The notes under the pieces are model-generated. The model was not told where the DNA came from, did no database searches, and saw only the letters and a list, made by a program, of their open reading frames with translations. Below are positions 9,169-18,737 of a stretch of DNA of 64,000 nucleotides, piece by piece. The stretch comes from Ascidiaceihabitans sp029251465 (GTDB lineage Bacteria; Pseudomonadota; Alphaproteobacteria; Rhodobacterales; Rhodobacteraceae): contig NZ_CP170633.1 in the NCBI RefSeq assembly GCF_042932805.1, positions 3,534,001 through 3,598,000 of the forward strand. The letters are read 5' to 3'. The translations under genes and the position numbers were made by a program. Position 1 is the stretch's first letter; every line of letters starts with the position of its first letter.

Positions 9169-12100
9169 GCATCATCAACGAAGCAACACGCCGACAAATG
9201 GACGCCGCTCACCCCGGAACATCCACGTGGTTGGCCGCCAATGCTGGCTCTGGCAAAACCCGTGTTTTGACCGACCGCGTCGCGCGATTATTGCTGGAAG
9301 GCGTGCAACCGCAACACATCCTGTGCCTGACCTACACCAAAGCTGCCGCATCCGAGATGCAGAACCGGTTGTTCAAGCGTTTGGGTGATTGGGCGATGCT
9401 GCCTGATGATAAATTGCGCTCGGAATTAACAGACTTGGGTGTCGAACGCACCGCAGATGCGCGTCAATTGACAGATGCGCGCACGCTGTTTGCCCGCGCG
9501 ATTGAAACCCCGGGTGGTCTGAAAATCCAAACGATCCACTCGTTTTGTGCGGCCCTTTTACGACGCTTCCCGCTTGAGGCAAAAGTTAGCCCGCAGTTCA
9601 GCGAAATCGAAGATCGCGCGGCAGACATGTTGCGCGCCGAAATTGTGGACGAGATGGCAGGCGGGGCAGAGGCGCATTTGGTCGCCAACTTGGCAAAACA
9701 ATACACAGGCGAAGATTTTCTGCGGTTGACCCAAGAAATTGTCGGGCAGCGCGGCGCGTTCAATCACCCGCTTAGCTGGGCTGAATGTCTCGCGTTGTTC
9801 GATCAACCGGCCGATGCCAGCAGTGACAAAATCATGTCCAATGCCTTCGCTGGCGGCGAACTACAGCTGATCAACGAACTGATCCCACGCCTGATTGCGA
9901 AAGGTGGAAATGACGCCAAAGCAGGTGAAAAACTAAAGCTGATCCGCGCGTTGGATCTTAGCGCACTGCCGCTTTTGGAAGCTGTGTTCCTGACCGGTGC
10001 AAAGGCAAAAGACCCGTTTTCCGCCAAGTTAGGGTCGTTTCCCACCAAAGCGACCCAAGACGTTGTCGCACATTTGATGCCCCAGCTTGAGGCATTCATG
10101 CTGCGGATCGAAGATGTGCGTGAATCCCGACTGGCCTTGATGTCGGCGCACCGCACGCAAGTTCTGCACGCTTTTGCATTTGCTTTTATCGGACATTACG
10201 AGCGTGCAAAACTGGTGCGCGGATGGCTGGATTTCGACGACCTGATCCTCAAGGCACGACAGCTGCTGAACGACGATAAAGTTGCGGCTTGGGTCTTGTT
10301 CCGCATCGATGGCGGCATCGATCACATTCTGGTCGACGAAGCCCAAGACACCAGCCCAGATCAGTGGGACGTCGTGCGCCGGTTGGCCGAAGAGTTTTCA
10401 AGCGGCGAGGGTGCGCGCGCCGATACATTGCGGACCTTGTTCGTGGTTGGCGACAAAAAACAATCCATCTATTCGTTCCAAGGCGCAGATCCACGCGAAT
10501 TTGACCGAATGCAGGCTGAATTCAAAGCCAAGTTTGATGATGCCGGCGCTGGCTTTCAAGAAACCACACTTGATTATTCATTCCGATCGTCTGCGGCAAT
10601 TTTGCGATTGGTGGATCAAACATTCGACAATCGCATTCAGGCCGGATTTGCCAAAGACAGCCAGCACGTCGCATTCAAATCCGATTTGCCGGGTCGCGTT
10701 GACCTGTGGCCCGTTGTTGAAAAGGTCGAAGACGAGGACGACCGTGTTTGGTATGACCCTGTTGATCGACGCAGCTCGAAACACCATTCCGTTGTTCTTG
10801 CGGATCAAATCGCCAAGTCAATTCAGACCCTAATCAGAGATAAACACACAATTCCGGTTGATGGGGACGCGAACGGCACGTTCAACAAACGACCCATTCG
10901 TGCAGGTGATTTCCTGATTTTGGTGCAACGGCGTTCCGCGCTATTTTCTGAAATAATTCGTGCCTGTAAGGCGCATGATCTGCCAATTGCCGGCGCGGAT
11001 CGCCTTAAGGTCGGCGCGGAATTGGCTGTTCGTGACCTTGGCGCATTGCTGTCGTTTCTGGCGACACCTGACGACAGTTTGTCGCTCGCCACTGCGCTAA
11101 AATCGCCGCTATTTGGTTGGAGCGAACAACAGCTTTTCGACACTGCCCATCGCCGCACCCAAGAACATCTTTGGCCAAATATCCGCAGCAGGCCTGACGA
11201 TTTCCCCGACACGTTCCCGACGTTGCGCGATCTACGCGACAATGTTGATTTTCTGCGACCCTTTGACTTGATTGAACGCATTCTAACCCGACACGACGGG
11301 CGCCGGAAATTGCTAGGGCGTTTAGGAACCGAAGCACAGGACGGGATCGACGCGTTGCTGTCTCAGGCTCTGGCGTACGAACGCACTGCGGTGCCCAGTT
11401 TGACCGGTTTTCTAGTTTGGATGAAGACCGACGATCTGGATATCAAACGCCAGATCGACAGCGCCTCGGACCAAATTCGGGTGATGACGGTGCATGGCGC
11501 AAAGGGGCTAGAAGCCCCAATCGTGATCCTGCCCGACACTGGAAAACGCGACAATCCAGTGCGCGGTGACATGATCGAAATCGGTGATGTCCCCGTCTGG
11601 AAAGCGAAAGAAGCAGACACACCCGCGCGCATGAAAACTGCGATTGAAGACAAGAAAGAGTCGCAGCTGAATGAACGGATGCGATTGCTCTATGTGGCTC
11701 TAACACGAGCAGAAAAGTGGTTAATCGTTGCTGGTGCCGGTGACATGGGCAAGACGTCAGAGGATTCTTGGTACAGCACTATTCAGGCGGCGATGGTGCA
11801 CAGCAACGCCACTGATACTCCGTTTCCTGTTGTTGGTCAGGTCAAACGATTGACCCATGCGGATTGGGATGCGCCCACCTTGGTTTCCGCCAAATCCGTG
11901 CAAAAGCAAACCGCTAATCTAAATCCATTGTTCACCCGCGCAGCACCACCGCCAATGGCCAAACAGCAAACACTGTCGCCATCGAAAATGGAGGGCACCA
12001 AAGCGCTGCCTGGCCCTGCGGCGCTAGACGAAGACACCGCCAAGGCCTACGGAACTTTGGTGCACTGGCATCTGGAACATCCAAACGCCCAAGCGCCTGC

Positions 12101-12512
12101 GTCGTCAGCCTTGCCAGATGCGCTGGTAGCACAAGCCACAGCGGAGGCGCGTGCGACGTTAGATGCCGCAAATCTCGCTCATGTTTTCGCAAGGGACACG
12201 CTGGCAGAAGTTTCAATAACCGCACCTTTGGGCACGCATCGTTTGCACGGCACAATTGACCGGTTGATCATCACGCCAACCACAATCACGGCCATCGATT
12301 TCAAATCCAACGCCGTCGTTCCAACCAATCCGAACTTGTGTCCGAACGGGATTCTGCGACAAATGGGGGCCTATTTGATCGCACTACAGGCCGTCTATCC
12401 GGACCACAAAATCGAAACAGGTATCGTTTGGACAAAAGAACAGTCGCTGATGATGCTGCCACACGATCTTGTGTTTGATGCCCTTAAATCATCGCCATAT
12501 CTTGACGTTTAA
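9165..12512 (+). CDS. addA: Double-strand break repair helicase-nuclease AddA
   Basis: 1115-residue UvrD/RecB-type ATPase and nuclease subunit of AddAB. Walker A is ANAGSGKTRVLTDRV near residue 25. Further helicase motifs are visible: LCLTYTKAAASEM (Ia), ILVDEAQDTSPDQW (Walker B), VVGDKKQSIYSFQGADP (III), VMTVHGAKGLEAPIV (V) and LLYVALTRAEKWL (VI). The C-terminal nuclease has GTLVHWHLE and the catalytic ITAIDFKSN. The ATG at 9165 is chosen because it follows a GGAGG site at 9152-9156 and overlaps the addB stop; the frame stays open 13 codons upstream without a ribosome site. Confidence 0.95.
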   Translation: MSIINEATRRQMDAAHPGTSTWLAANAGSGKTRVLTDRVARLLLEGVQPQHILCLTYTKAAASEMQNRLFKRLGDWAMLPDDKLRSELTDLGVERTADARQLTDARTLFARAIETPGGLKIQTIHSFCAALLRRFPLEAKVSPQFSEIEDRAADMLRAEIVDEMAGGAEAHLVANLAKQYTGEDFLRLTQEIVGQRGAFNHPLSWAECLALFDQPADASSDKIMSNAFAGGELQLINELIPRLIAKGGNDAKAGEKLKLIRALDLSALPLLEAVFLTGAKAKDPFSAKLGSFPTKATQDVVAHLMPQLEAFMLRIEDVRESRLALMSAHRTQVLHAFAFAFIGHYERAKLVRGWLDFDDLILKARQLLNDDKVAAWVLFRIDGGIDHILVDEAQDTSPDQWDVVRRLAEEFSSGEGARADTLRTLFVVGDKKQSIYSFQGADPREFDRMQAEFKAKFDDAGAGFQETTLDYSFRSSAAILRLVDQTFDNRIQAGFAKDSQHVAFKSDLPGRVDLWPVVEKVEDEDDRVWYDPVDRRSSKHHSVVLADQIAKSIQTLIRDKHTIPVDGDANGTFNKRPIRAGDFLILVQRRSALFSEIIRACKAHDLPIAGADRLKVGAELAVRDLGALLSFLATPDDSLSLATALKSPLFGWSEQQLFDTAHRRTQEHLWPNIRSRPDDFPDTFPTLRDLRDNVDFLRPFDLIERILTRHDGRRKLLGRLGTEAQDGIDALLSQALAYERTAVPSLTGFLVWMKTDDLDIKRQIDSASDQIRVMTVHGAKGLEAPIVILPDTGKRDNPVRGDMIEIGDVPVWKAKEADTPARMKTAIEDKKESQLNERMRLLYVALTRAEKWLIVAGAGDMGKTSEDSWYSTIQAAMVHSNATDTPFPVVGQVKRLTHADWDAPTLVSAKSVQKQTANLNPLFTRAAPPPMAKQQTLSPSKMEGTKALPGPAALDEDTAKAYGTLVHWHLEHPNAQAPASSALPDALVAQATAEARATLDAANLAHVFARDTLAEVSITAPLGTHRLHGTIDRLIITPTTITAIDFKSNAVVPTNPNLCPNGILRQMGAYLIALQAVYPDHKIETGIVWTKEQSLMMLPHDLVFDALKSSPYLDV

Positions 12513-12567
12513 CCGCGTCGTCCATAGGTTCAACACCTGAAATAAACACCCCTCGAGGAGAAGCCAA

Positions 12568-12888
12568 ATGGCAACCGTTGCTGTCTCGGACGCACAGTTC
12601 GACGCCGAAGTGAAACAATCCGACATCCCCGTTGTGGTGGATTTCTGGGCCGAATGGTGCGGTCCTTGCAAACAGATCGGCCCAGCCCTCGAAGAGCTGT
12701 CCGCCGAGATGGAAGGCAAAGTGAAAATCGTCAAAATCAACGTTGACGAAAACCCGAATGCACCTGCCCAAATGGGCGTGCGCGGCATTCCAGCCTTGTT
12801 CATCTTTAAAGGCGGAGAAGTCGTGGCCAACATGGCCGGCGCAAAACCCAAAGCTGCGCTCAAAAGCTGGATCGAAGATTCAGTCTAA
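12568..12888 (+). CDS. trxA: Thioredoxin 1
   Basis: 106-residue classical thioredoxin, the general cytoplasmic disulfide reductant. The active site WCGPC has its cysteines at residues 31 and 34, within the usual VDFWAEWCGPCK block. The cis-proline loop is GVRGIPALFIF. A GAGGAG ribosome site lies just upstream. It stands 55 bp after addA and is followed by a stem-loop terminator at 12913, so it may be read alone as well as from the upstream chain. Confidence 0.97.
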   Translation: MATVAVSDAQFDAEVKQSDIPVVVDFWAEWCGPCKQIGPALEELSAEMEGKVKIVKINVDENPNAPAQMGVRGIPALFIFKGGEVVANMAGAKPKAALKSWIEDSV

Positions 12889-12912
12889 GTTGACTTAAAA
12901 CTATTCGAAAAA

Positions 12913-12938
12913 GGCGTCGCTTCGGTGGCGTCTTTTTT
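12913..12938 (+). terminator. Rho-independent terminator of trxA
   Basis: GGCGTCGC, a TTCG loop and GTGGCGTC (three wobble pairs) form an 8-bp stem followed by six T residues and preceded by a run of A residues. It lies 25 bp after the trxA stop. The A run makes it symmetric, and it abuts the stop codon of the convergent gene at 12937, so it may serve both strands. Confidence 0.75.
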
Positions 12939-13824
12939 ATTCAATCCAGCCAAATGCCCGCAAACGATCCGTGATTTTTTCCTCAGCCGACGGATGGCCG
13001 GCATTAATGCTTTGATTTTGCCAAAACCACCAAATGTAACGGGCATAGTCCGGGCGATGGTTGGCAATTTGCCCAAAATCAGACAGCTGCATGCCATCCA
13101 ATGCGATGTGATGGAAATCGATCTTACCAAACAGAACGGCAGGCTTTCCGTAAAAATAACCATTGAATGCCGCACTGGAATTTTGGGTCACAACACAGGC
13201 ACATTTTGGCAGCAGGTCAATCATCTGACCCGTTCGCAATTCCAACTGGCTATGTCGTTGTTCCAACCGCGCCATCGTGTTTTGTTCTGATTGTAAATAC
13301 TCTTCTTTTGGGTGGAACGTCGCGATAATTTTGCGGTCAGGCAAGGCAGCCATCACACGTTCGATCATCTCGATCGGGGAACAACTTTGAAACGATCGAT
13401 GCTGTGTAAGCTTGCCTTGCAAAGGCACGTAAACGAACCCGTCATCGTCGCAGTCGCCCTGCAAATCATACAACCTTTTACGCCAGAAATTGTAAAAACG
13501 GTTCGCTTCTTTTTCATCGATTTGCACAGGGTCAAACTGTGCCTGAGCCACCCGCCAATCCCATCGTTTATCCGTTTGGTCGATCTGCCAAAACGGGTAA
13601 TGATAAACGCGGCGAAAGGTCAGGCCATGTCCTGTTTCGGGCACCTTCATGTGGGTCAACGCGTACCCGCCAGTCCCACGATCTGACATCTTGTGAAACG
13701 CGACATCAAAGCCGTGCACACGCAAAACATCTGCGACTTTGTTAATGAAATTATGCTGACCTGATTGCGCACTTTCACGCAGCCTGTCTTCGAGAAAAAA
13801 TCGTACTGTCTTTGGCGTGCTCAT
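12937..13824 (-). CDS. KpsS/LipB-like putative capsule or surface-carbohydrate protein
   Basis: 295-residue protein with no signal peptide or membrane segment. The C-terminal half resembles capsular-polysaccharide enzymes of the KpsC/KpsS/LipB type (retaining Kdo-transferase-like, GT-B fold). Visible pieces are an IATFHPKEEY segment, then VVTQNSSAAFNGYFYGKPAVLFG, where 'NSS...GKP...FG' matches the nucleotide-sugar binding end of that family. The N-terminal part is rich in aromatic and basic residues and is not recognised. It is convergent with trxA and divergent from hslV and has no other glycan genes nearby. Function is inferred from the motif only; 'conserved hypothetical protein' is the safe name. 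Confidence 0.55.
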   Translation of the reverse strand: MSTPKTVRFFLEDRLRESAQSGQHNFINKVADVLRVHGFDVAFHKMSDRGTGGYALTHMKVPETGHGLTFRRVYHYPFWQIDQTDKRWDWRVAQAQFDPVQIDEKEANRFYNFWRKRLYDLQGDCDDDGFVYVPLQGKLTQHRSFQSCSPIEMIERVMAALPDRKIIATFHPKEEYLQSEQNTMARLEQRHSQLELRTGQMIDLLPKCACVVTQNSSAAFNGYFYGKPAVLFGKIDFHHIALDGMQLSDFGQIANHRPDYARYIWWFWQNQSINAGHPSAEEKITDRLRAFGWIE

Positions 13825-13928
13825 AACGCGACGCTATGTCGTTCAAGGGCCCGCAACAAGCCCGTTGCACTTGTGTCGCATCACGCCCAGCGCCATATAG
13901 ATTGCCAAGCCCTATCAGGAGACTCCAC

Positions 13929-14486
13929 ATGGCACGCGACGAATTCCCCGGCTGGCACGGCACCACAATCATCGGCGTCAAAAAGGACGGCGAGGTCGTG
14001 ATTGCAGGCGACGGTCAAGTGTCGCTTGGTCAAACCGTGATCAAAGGCACCGCGCGCAAGGTGCGGCGTTTGTCACCCGGCGGCTTTGACGTGGTTTGTG
14101 GATTTGCCGGATCCACCGCAGATGCGTTTACCTTGCTCGAACGACTTGAGGCCAAGCTAGAAGCGACACCAGGTCAGTTGGCCCGCGCCTCAGTTGAGCT
14201 AGCCAAGGACTGGCGCACCGACAAATACCTCCAGAAACTAGAGGCGATGTTGATCGTAACCGACGGCACCGAACTGCTGGTGATCACTGGGGCAGGGGAT
14301 GTTCTAGAACCTGAACACAACGTGGCAGCGATTGGATCGGGCGGTAACTTTGCTCTCGCGGCGGCCCGTGGCATGATGGACAGCGACCGCAACGCCGAAG
14401 CAATTGCGCGCGACGCCATGGCGATCGCCGCTGACATTTGCGTCTACACCAACGGAAAACTGACAGTGGAAAGCATCAAAGCATGA
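13929..14486 (+). CDS. hslV: ATP-dependent protease peptidase subunit HslV
   Basis: 185-residue N-terminal-nucleophile threonine protease, the peptidase core of the HslUV (ClpQY) protease. The nucleophile is the first Thr of GTTIIGVKKDGEVVIAGDGQ, which here lies about ten residues after the initiator Met. That leaves a short propeptide (MARDEFPGWHG), as in other alphaproteobacteria. The ATG at 13929 is preceded by an AGGAG site; a longer reading from 13836 lacks support. The stop overlaps the hslU start (ATGA), giving coupled translation. Confidence 0.96.
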   Translation: MARDEFPGWHGTTIIGVKKDGEVVIAGDGQVSLGQTVIKGTARKVRRLSPGGFDVVCGFAGSTADAFTLLERLEAKLEATPGQLARASVELAKDWRTDKYLQKLEAMLIVTDGTELLVITGAGDVLEPEHNVAAIGSGGNFALAAARGMMDSDRNAEAIARDAMAIAADICVYTNGKLTVESIKA

Positions 14487-15790
14487 CCGATCTGACGCCT
14501 CGCGAAATCGTATCCGAACTGGACCGTTTTATCATCGGTCAGAACGACGCCAAACGCGCTGTTGCGGTAGCCATGCGCAACCGCTGGCGCCGTCAACAAC
14601 TGGGCGATGATCTGCGCGACGAAGTGTACCCAAAGAACATCCTGATGATCGGGCCCACCGGTGTTGGTAAAACCGAAATCAGCCGTCGCTTGGCAAAGCT
14701 GGCTAAGGCGCCGTTCCTAAAGGTTGAGGCGACCAAGTTCACCGAGGTCGGTTACGTCGGTCGTGACGTCGAGCAAATCATCCGCGATCTGGTCGACAGC
14801 GCCATTGCGATGACCCGTGAAAACATGCGCGACGACGTCAAAGCCAAGGCCCGTCACGCCGCCGAAGAACGTGTGATCGATGCCATCGCCGGGTCCGAAG
14901 CCCGCGCCGGCACCCGCGACATGTTTCGCAAAAAACTGAACTCGGGCGCACTGGACGACACCGAGATCGAGCTGGAGGTCGCCGACACATCCAGCCCGTT
15001 CCCGACCATGGACATTCCGGGCCAGCCGGGTGGTGGCATGGGCATGATGAACCTTGGTGATATTTTTGGCAAAGCCATGGGCGGGCGCACCACGCGGCGC
15101 AAGCTCAAGGTCTCAGACAGCTACGAAGTTCTGATCGGCGAAGAGGCCGACAAATTGCTGGACGATGAAACCGTGACACGCGCCGCGGTTGAGGCGGTCG
15201 AGCAAAACGGCATCGTTTTTCTGGACGAGATCGACAAAGTTTGTGCGCGTTCTGATGCCCGTGGTGGTGACGTTAGTCGCGAAGGTGTGCAGCGCGATTT
15301 GCTGCCCTTGATCGAAGGCACCACCGTCAGCACCAAACACGGCACCGTGAAAACGGACCATATTTTGTTCATCGCTTCGGGTGCTTTTCACATCGCTAAA
15401 CCGTCTGATTTGCTGCCAGAATTGCAAGGTCGCCTGCCGATCCGTGTTGAATTGCGCGCCCTGACCGAAGAGGATTTTGTGCGCATCCTGACCGAAACCG
15501 ACAACGCGCTGACCCGTCAATACACAGCGTTGATGGGCACCGAACAAGTCACCGTTTCGTTCGAAGACGACGGGATCAAGGCACTTGCCAAAATCGCCGC
15601 CGACGTGAACCAAAGCATCGAAAACATTGGCGCGCGGCGTTTGTACACCGTGATGGAACGCGTGTTCGAGGAACTGTCTTTTGGTGCACCGGACCGCGCC
15701 GGTGAAAAAGTCGTGGTGAATGCCGGCTTTGTTGAGGCGAACCTCGGCGAATTGACGCGCTCCACCGATCTTAGCCGCTACGTTCTTTGA
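14483..15790 (+). CDS. hslU: ATP-dependent protease ATPase subunit HslU
   Basis: 435-residue AAA+ unfoldase feeding HslV. It opens with the family signature TPREIVSELDRFIIGQ. Walker A is GPTGVGKT at residues 57-64, Walker B is IVFLDEIDKV, and the sensor-2 region is ENIGARRLYTVMER. The I-domain between the Walker motifs contains a glycine- and methionine-rich stretch (PGQPGGGMGMM). The C-terminus ends in LSRYVL, as expected for docking into HslV. The start at 14483 is set by overlap with the hslV stop. Confidence 0.97.
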   Translation: MTDLTPREIVSELDRFIIGQNDAKRAVAVAMRNRWRRQQLGDDLRDEVYPKNILMIGPTGVGKTEISRRLAKLAKAPFLKVEATKFTEVGYVGRDVEQIIRDLVDSAIAMTRENMRDDVKAKARHAAEERVIDAIAGSEARAGTRDMFRKKLNSGALDDTEIELEVADTSSPFPTMDIPGQPGGGMGMMNLGDIFGKAMGGRTTRRKLKVSDSYEVLIGEEADKLLDDETVTRAAVEAVEQNGIVFLDEIDKVCARSDARGGDVSREGVQRDLLPLIEGTTVSTKHGTVKTDHILFIASGAFHIAKPSDLLPELQGRLPIRVELRALTEEDFVRILTETDNALTRQYTALMGTEQVTVSFEDDGIKALAKIAADVNQSIENIGARRLYTVMERVFEELSFGAPDRAGEKVVVNAGFVEANLGELTRSTDLSRYVL

Positions 15791-15849
15791 CTGGTCACAC
15801 CGGATTTGCTGCGGTAAGTCTGGGACAGGGTAGCAGCAGTAGGTTCAAG

Positions 15850-16932
15850 ATGCGTTGGTTCATCATAGGTGCGTTGATTATTGCTGGTGGGTGTTCGAAC
15901 CGTACTGACGCACCGGTTTTGCCTAGGGCGTTGAACATCGGCGACAACCAAACCGTCTTTGTTGGCACCACGCGCAAACTAGATGAAACCGGTGTTTACG
16001 GGATTGGCAGATCAAGGGATTTGCAACTGCTAGAGCTGGAAATTTCGATCCCGCCGAAACGCACTTTGGGTTCGATTTCAGATGGCTTCGACAAGCCTAA
16101 TCCAACCAAAGATTTTGTCATCGCCGCGCAAAACCGCTTTGCAAAACCGCGTGATTTTCAAACAGCTTTGCGCCAGTCTTATGATGCGCAGCGCGAAGTC
16201 ACCGTTTTTGTGCATGGCTACAATTACAGCTTTTCGGATTCGTCATTCAGGCTTGCTCAGCTCGCTCATGATCTGGAATTGCCCAGCACGATGGTGTCCT
16301 ATTCATGGCCCAGCCGTGGGCACGTTTTGGGGTATGAATACGATTCAGACAGCGCTTTGTTCGCCCGTGACGGCCTGCAAGAATTGCTGCAAACCGTCAA
16401 AGCCAGCGGCGCAAGCAGTATCGTTTTGGTGGCCCACTCGATGGGTGGAAACCTCGCGATGGAAACGCTGCGCCAGATGGAAATCAAGGAACCGGGATGG
16501 TCTGCGGAAAACCTGTCCAGCGTCGTTCTGATCTCGCCGGACATCAACGTGGATGTGTTTTTATCACAAGCCCGAGCGTTCAAGAAACTGCCAGAACCGT
16601 TCATCGTTTTCAAATCCCGCGCAGACAAGGCGCTAAAGTTTTCGGCCCGATTGCGGTGGGAAGAAGCACGACTTGGCTCGGTCGAGGACATTTCCGAATT
16701 CGCGCATTTGCCAATCGAATTTGTCGATGTGACCGCCTTTACCGATGCCGGTGGCGGCAATCATTTCACTGCCGGCAGTTCGCCTGCATTGATCGCTTTG
16801 CTAAAATCAGCGGGTCGACTTGATCGCCAATTCCTTTCTGGTGAAACGGGGTCAGCCGGGCTTTTGCCAGGGCGCAAACGTGTCTTGCGAAATGCCACCC
16901 AGATTATTGTATCACCGGGCAGCGATCGCTAA
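15850..16932 (+). CDS. Putative lipoprotein alpha/beta hydrolase (DUF900 family)
   Basis: 360-residue predicted lipoprotein with an alpha/beta-hydrolase fold of the DUF900 type. The ATG at 15850 starts a short signal peptide (MRWFIIGALIIAGGC) ending in a lipobox-like Cys at about residue 15. The fold is shown by VTVFVHGYNYSF (oxyanion region), the nucleophile elbow VAHSMGGN and a late GGGNHF candidate catalytic His. Substrate is unknown. It lies 59 bp after hslU, and the MFS gene starts at the base after its stop. The frame is open upstream to 15787, but that extension has no ribosome site and would bury the signal peptide. Confidence 0.75.
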   Translation: MRWFIIGALIIAGGCSNRTDAPVLPRALNIGDNQTVFVGTTRKLDETGVYGIGRSRDLQLLELEISIPPKRTLGSISDGFDKPNPTKDFVIAAQNRFAKPRDFQTALRQSYDAQREVTVFVHGYNYSFSDSSFRLAQLAHDLELPSTMVSYSWPSRGHVLGYEYDSDSALFARDGLQELLQTVKASGASSIVLVAHSMGGNLAMETLRQMEIKEPGWSAENLSSVVLISPDINVDVFLSQARAFKKLPEPFIVFKSRADKALKFSARLRWEEARLGSVEDISEFAHLPIEFVDVTAFTDAGGGNHFTAGSSPALIALLKSAGRLDRQFLSGETGSAGLLPGRKRVLRNATQIIVSPGSDR

Positions 16933-18144
16933 ATGCGCACCACACATTTTCTGACGTCAAACGCGCCGTGGCTTGCCGCAGGTGGATCATTGACCTTGCT
17001 GTCATCGTTTGGACAGACGTTTTTCATCTCGATTTTCGCGGCTGAAATCCAATCCGAATTTTTGCTGAGCCACGGTGAATGGGGCGGAATTTACGCAATC
17101 GGCACAACTGCATCTGCAGCAGTTATGGTCTGGGCAGGGGGCCTGACGGATATGTTTCGCGTGCGAAACATTGGGTCAGTGATACTGGCACTATTGGCGG
17201 TGGCCTGTTTGGCAATGGCCCTCAACCCATACGTATGGGCACTACCAGTCGTTATCTTTTGTTTGCGCATCACCGGCCAAGGCATGACCAGCCACATCGC
17301 AGTTGTCGCCATGGCACGCTGGTTTGTGGCGGCGCGGGGCAAGGCGCTGTCGATTGCGACGTTGGGCTTTTCCGTGGGCGAGGCGGTGTTGCCGTTCATC
17401 TTTGTCGCGCTGTTAACGATGATGGATTGGCGCTGGTTGTGGGTAATCGCAGCTGCGGTGGCATTCGCTGGAATCCCGATACTGATCGCATTGCTGAAAC
17501 GCGAACGTACCCCGCAATCCATGGCCAGCGAAAACGCATCGCTCGGAATGAACGCCCGCCACTGGGGCCGGATAGAGGCACTGCGCCACCCGTTGTTCTG
17601 GTTCATGGTGCCCGCCATTTTGGGCCCATCCGCGTTCAACACCGCGTTCTTTTTCCATCAGGTGTATTTTGCCGAACTCAAGGGATGGGAGCACCTGACT
17701 TTGGTGTCGATGTTCCCTGTCTACACGACCGTTTCAATCGCCGCGATGATCGCGTCGGGCTGGGCGCTTGATAAATTTGGCACGCCGCGATTGATCCCGT
17801 TTTTCCAGCTGCCCATGGTCGCCGCATTCCTGTGTTTTGCCTATGCGCAATCCATCGCGCTGACCGTCGTCGGGTTCGTGATGTTGGGGTTGACGTCAGG
17901 TGCGAATTCGACGCTGCCTTCGGCGTTTTGGGCAGAATTCTACGGCACGCGCTACATCGGTTCGATCAAGGCGCTGGCAGCCGCGTTCATGGTTCTAGGA
18001 TCCGCAATCGGGCCGGGGCTGACGGGATTGTTAATCGACCAAGGTTTGGGTCTCGAGACGCAGTTCATCGGGGTCGCCGCGTTCTTTATCTTCACCTCGA
18101 TCCTGATCTGGATCGGGGTGCGCCGCTATGCCCGCGATCTTTAG
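16933..18144 (+). CDS. MFS permease
   Basis: 403-residue major-facilitator protein with about 12 hydrophobic segments. The short cytoplasmic loop WAGGLTDMFRVRN between helices 2 and 3 matches the MFS motif-A position, and a second half-repeat appears around ASGWALDKFGTPR. It resembles the oxalate/formate antiporter-like and monocarboxylate branch, but the substrate cannot be read from sequence. The ATG directly follows the stop of the DUF900 lipoprotein gene, so the two are probably co-transcribed. Its 3' end overlaps the convergent smr-domain gene by 4 bp. Confidence 0.82.
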   Translation: MRTTHFLTSNAPWLAAGGSLTLLSSFGQTFFISIFAAEIQSEFLLSHGEWGGIYAIGTTASAAVMVWAGGLTDMFRVRNIGSVILALLAVACLAMALNPYVWALPVVIFCLRITGQGMTSHIAVVAMARWFVAARGKALSIATLGFSVGEAVLPFIFVALLTMMDWRWLWVIAAAVAFAGIPILIALLKRERTPQSMASENASLGMNARHWGRIEALRHPLFWFMVPAILGPSAFNTAFFFHQVYFAELKGWEHLTLVSMFPVYTTVSIAAMIASGWALDKFGTPRLIPFFQLPMVAAFLCFAYAQSIALTVVGFVMLGLTSGANSTLPSAFWAEFYGTRYIGSIKALAAAFMVLGSAIGPGLTGLLIDQGLGLETQFIGVAAFFIFTSILIWIGVRRYARDL

Positions 18145-18737
18145 CGCGGCTTGCGCAGGTAGACGTAGTAGGCTCCGCCACCGCCGTGCTTCAGATGCGC
18201 TTGGGTCACTTGCAAAATGGCAGAGGACAGCGGCGGCATCGACATCCATTGCGGGACTTGGTGGCGCAAAACGCCGAACCGCACAGGAATCGGGCCACCG
18301 TCGTCGCGCGCTTTGCCCTTGCCCGTGATCACCAGCACCAGCCGTTTGCCATTGGCTTGGGCCGACAGAATAAATTGCATCAGGGCAGGGTGCGCGCGAT
18401 CCAGCGTCATGCCGTGCAGATCAATGCGTCCTTCGGGTTTCAGCTTGCCCCGTTTCATCTGATCAAACGACTTGCGGTCCATTTGGACTGTGGCCGTGCG
18501 GACTTGGTCAGCGATGGCCGGAATCAGATGTGCGCGGGCAGTGGGTTTCGCAGGTTTGGCGCCCAGTTTTCCCTGCGGCACTGACAGGGTGTCGATCATT
18601 TTGCGGCGCTTGGGGGCGGGCACGAACTGTGGTTCGATGTCCAACGCGGCAGGGCGCGTGCCCATTTCAAGCCGTTCGGTTTGCGCCGCGACCTGTTTCC
18701 ATAACTCGATTTCGTCAGGTCGTAATTTTCGGCTCAC
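18141..18737 (-). CDS. Smr-domain protein (putative nuclease)
   Basis: 198-residue protein with a C-terminal Smr domain, the module found at the end of MutS2. Stand-alone Smr proteins are DNA or RNA endonucleases. Visible motifs are IDLHGMTLDRAHPAL, VLVITGKGKARDDGG and the final GGGGAYYVYLRKPR. The N-terminal ~90 residues are charged and likely flexible. It is translationally linked to mltA: its start overlaps the mltA stop by 4 bp. It is not near mutS here, so a role in mismatch repair is not implied. Confidence 0.88.
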   Translation of the reverse strand: MSRKLRPDEIELWKQVAAQTERLEMGTRPAALDIEPQFVPAPKRRKMIDTLSVPQGKLGAKPAKPTARAHLIPAIADQVRTATVQMDRKSFDQMKRGKLKPEGRIDLHGMTLDRAHPALMQFILSAQANGKRLVLVITGKGKARDDGGPIPVRFGVLRHQVPQWMSMPPLSSAILQVTQAHLKHGGGGAYYVYLRKPR

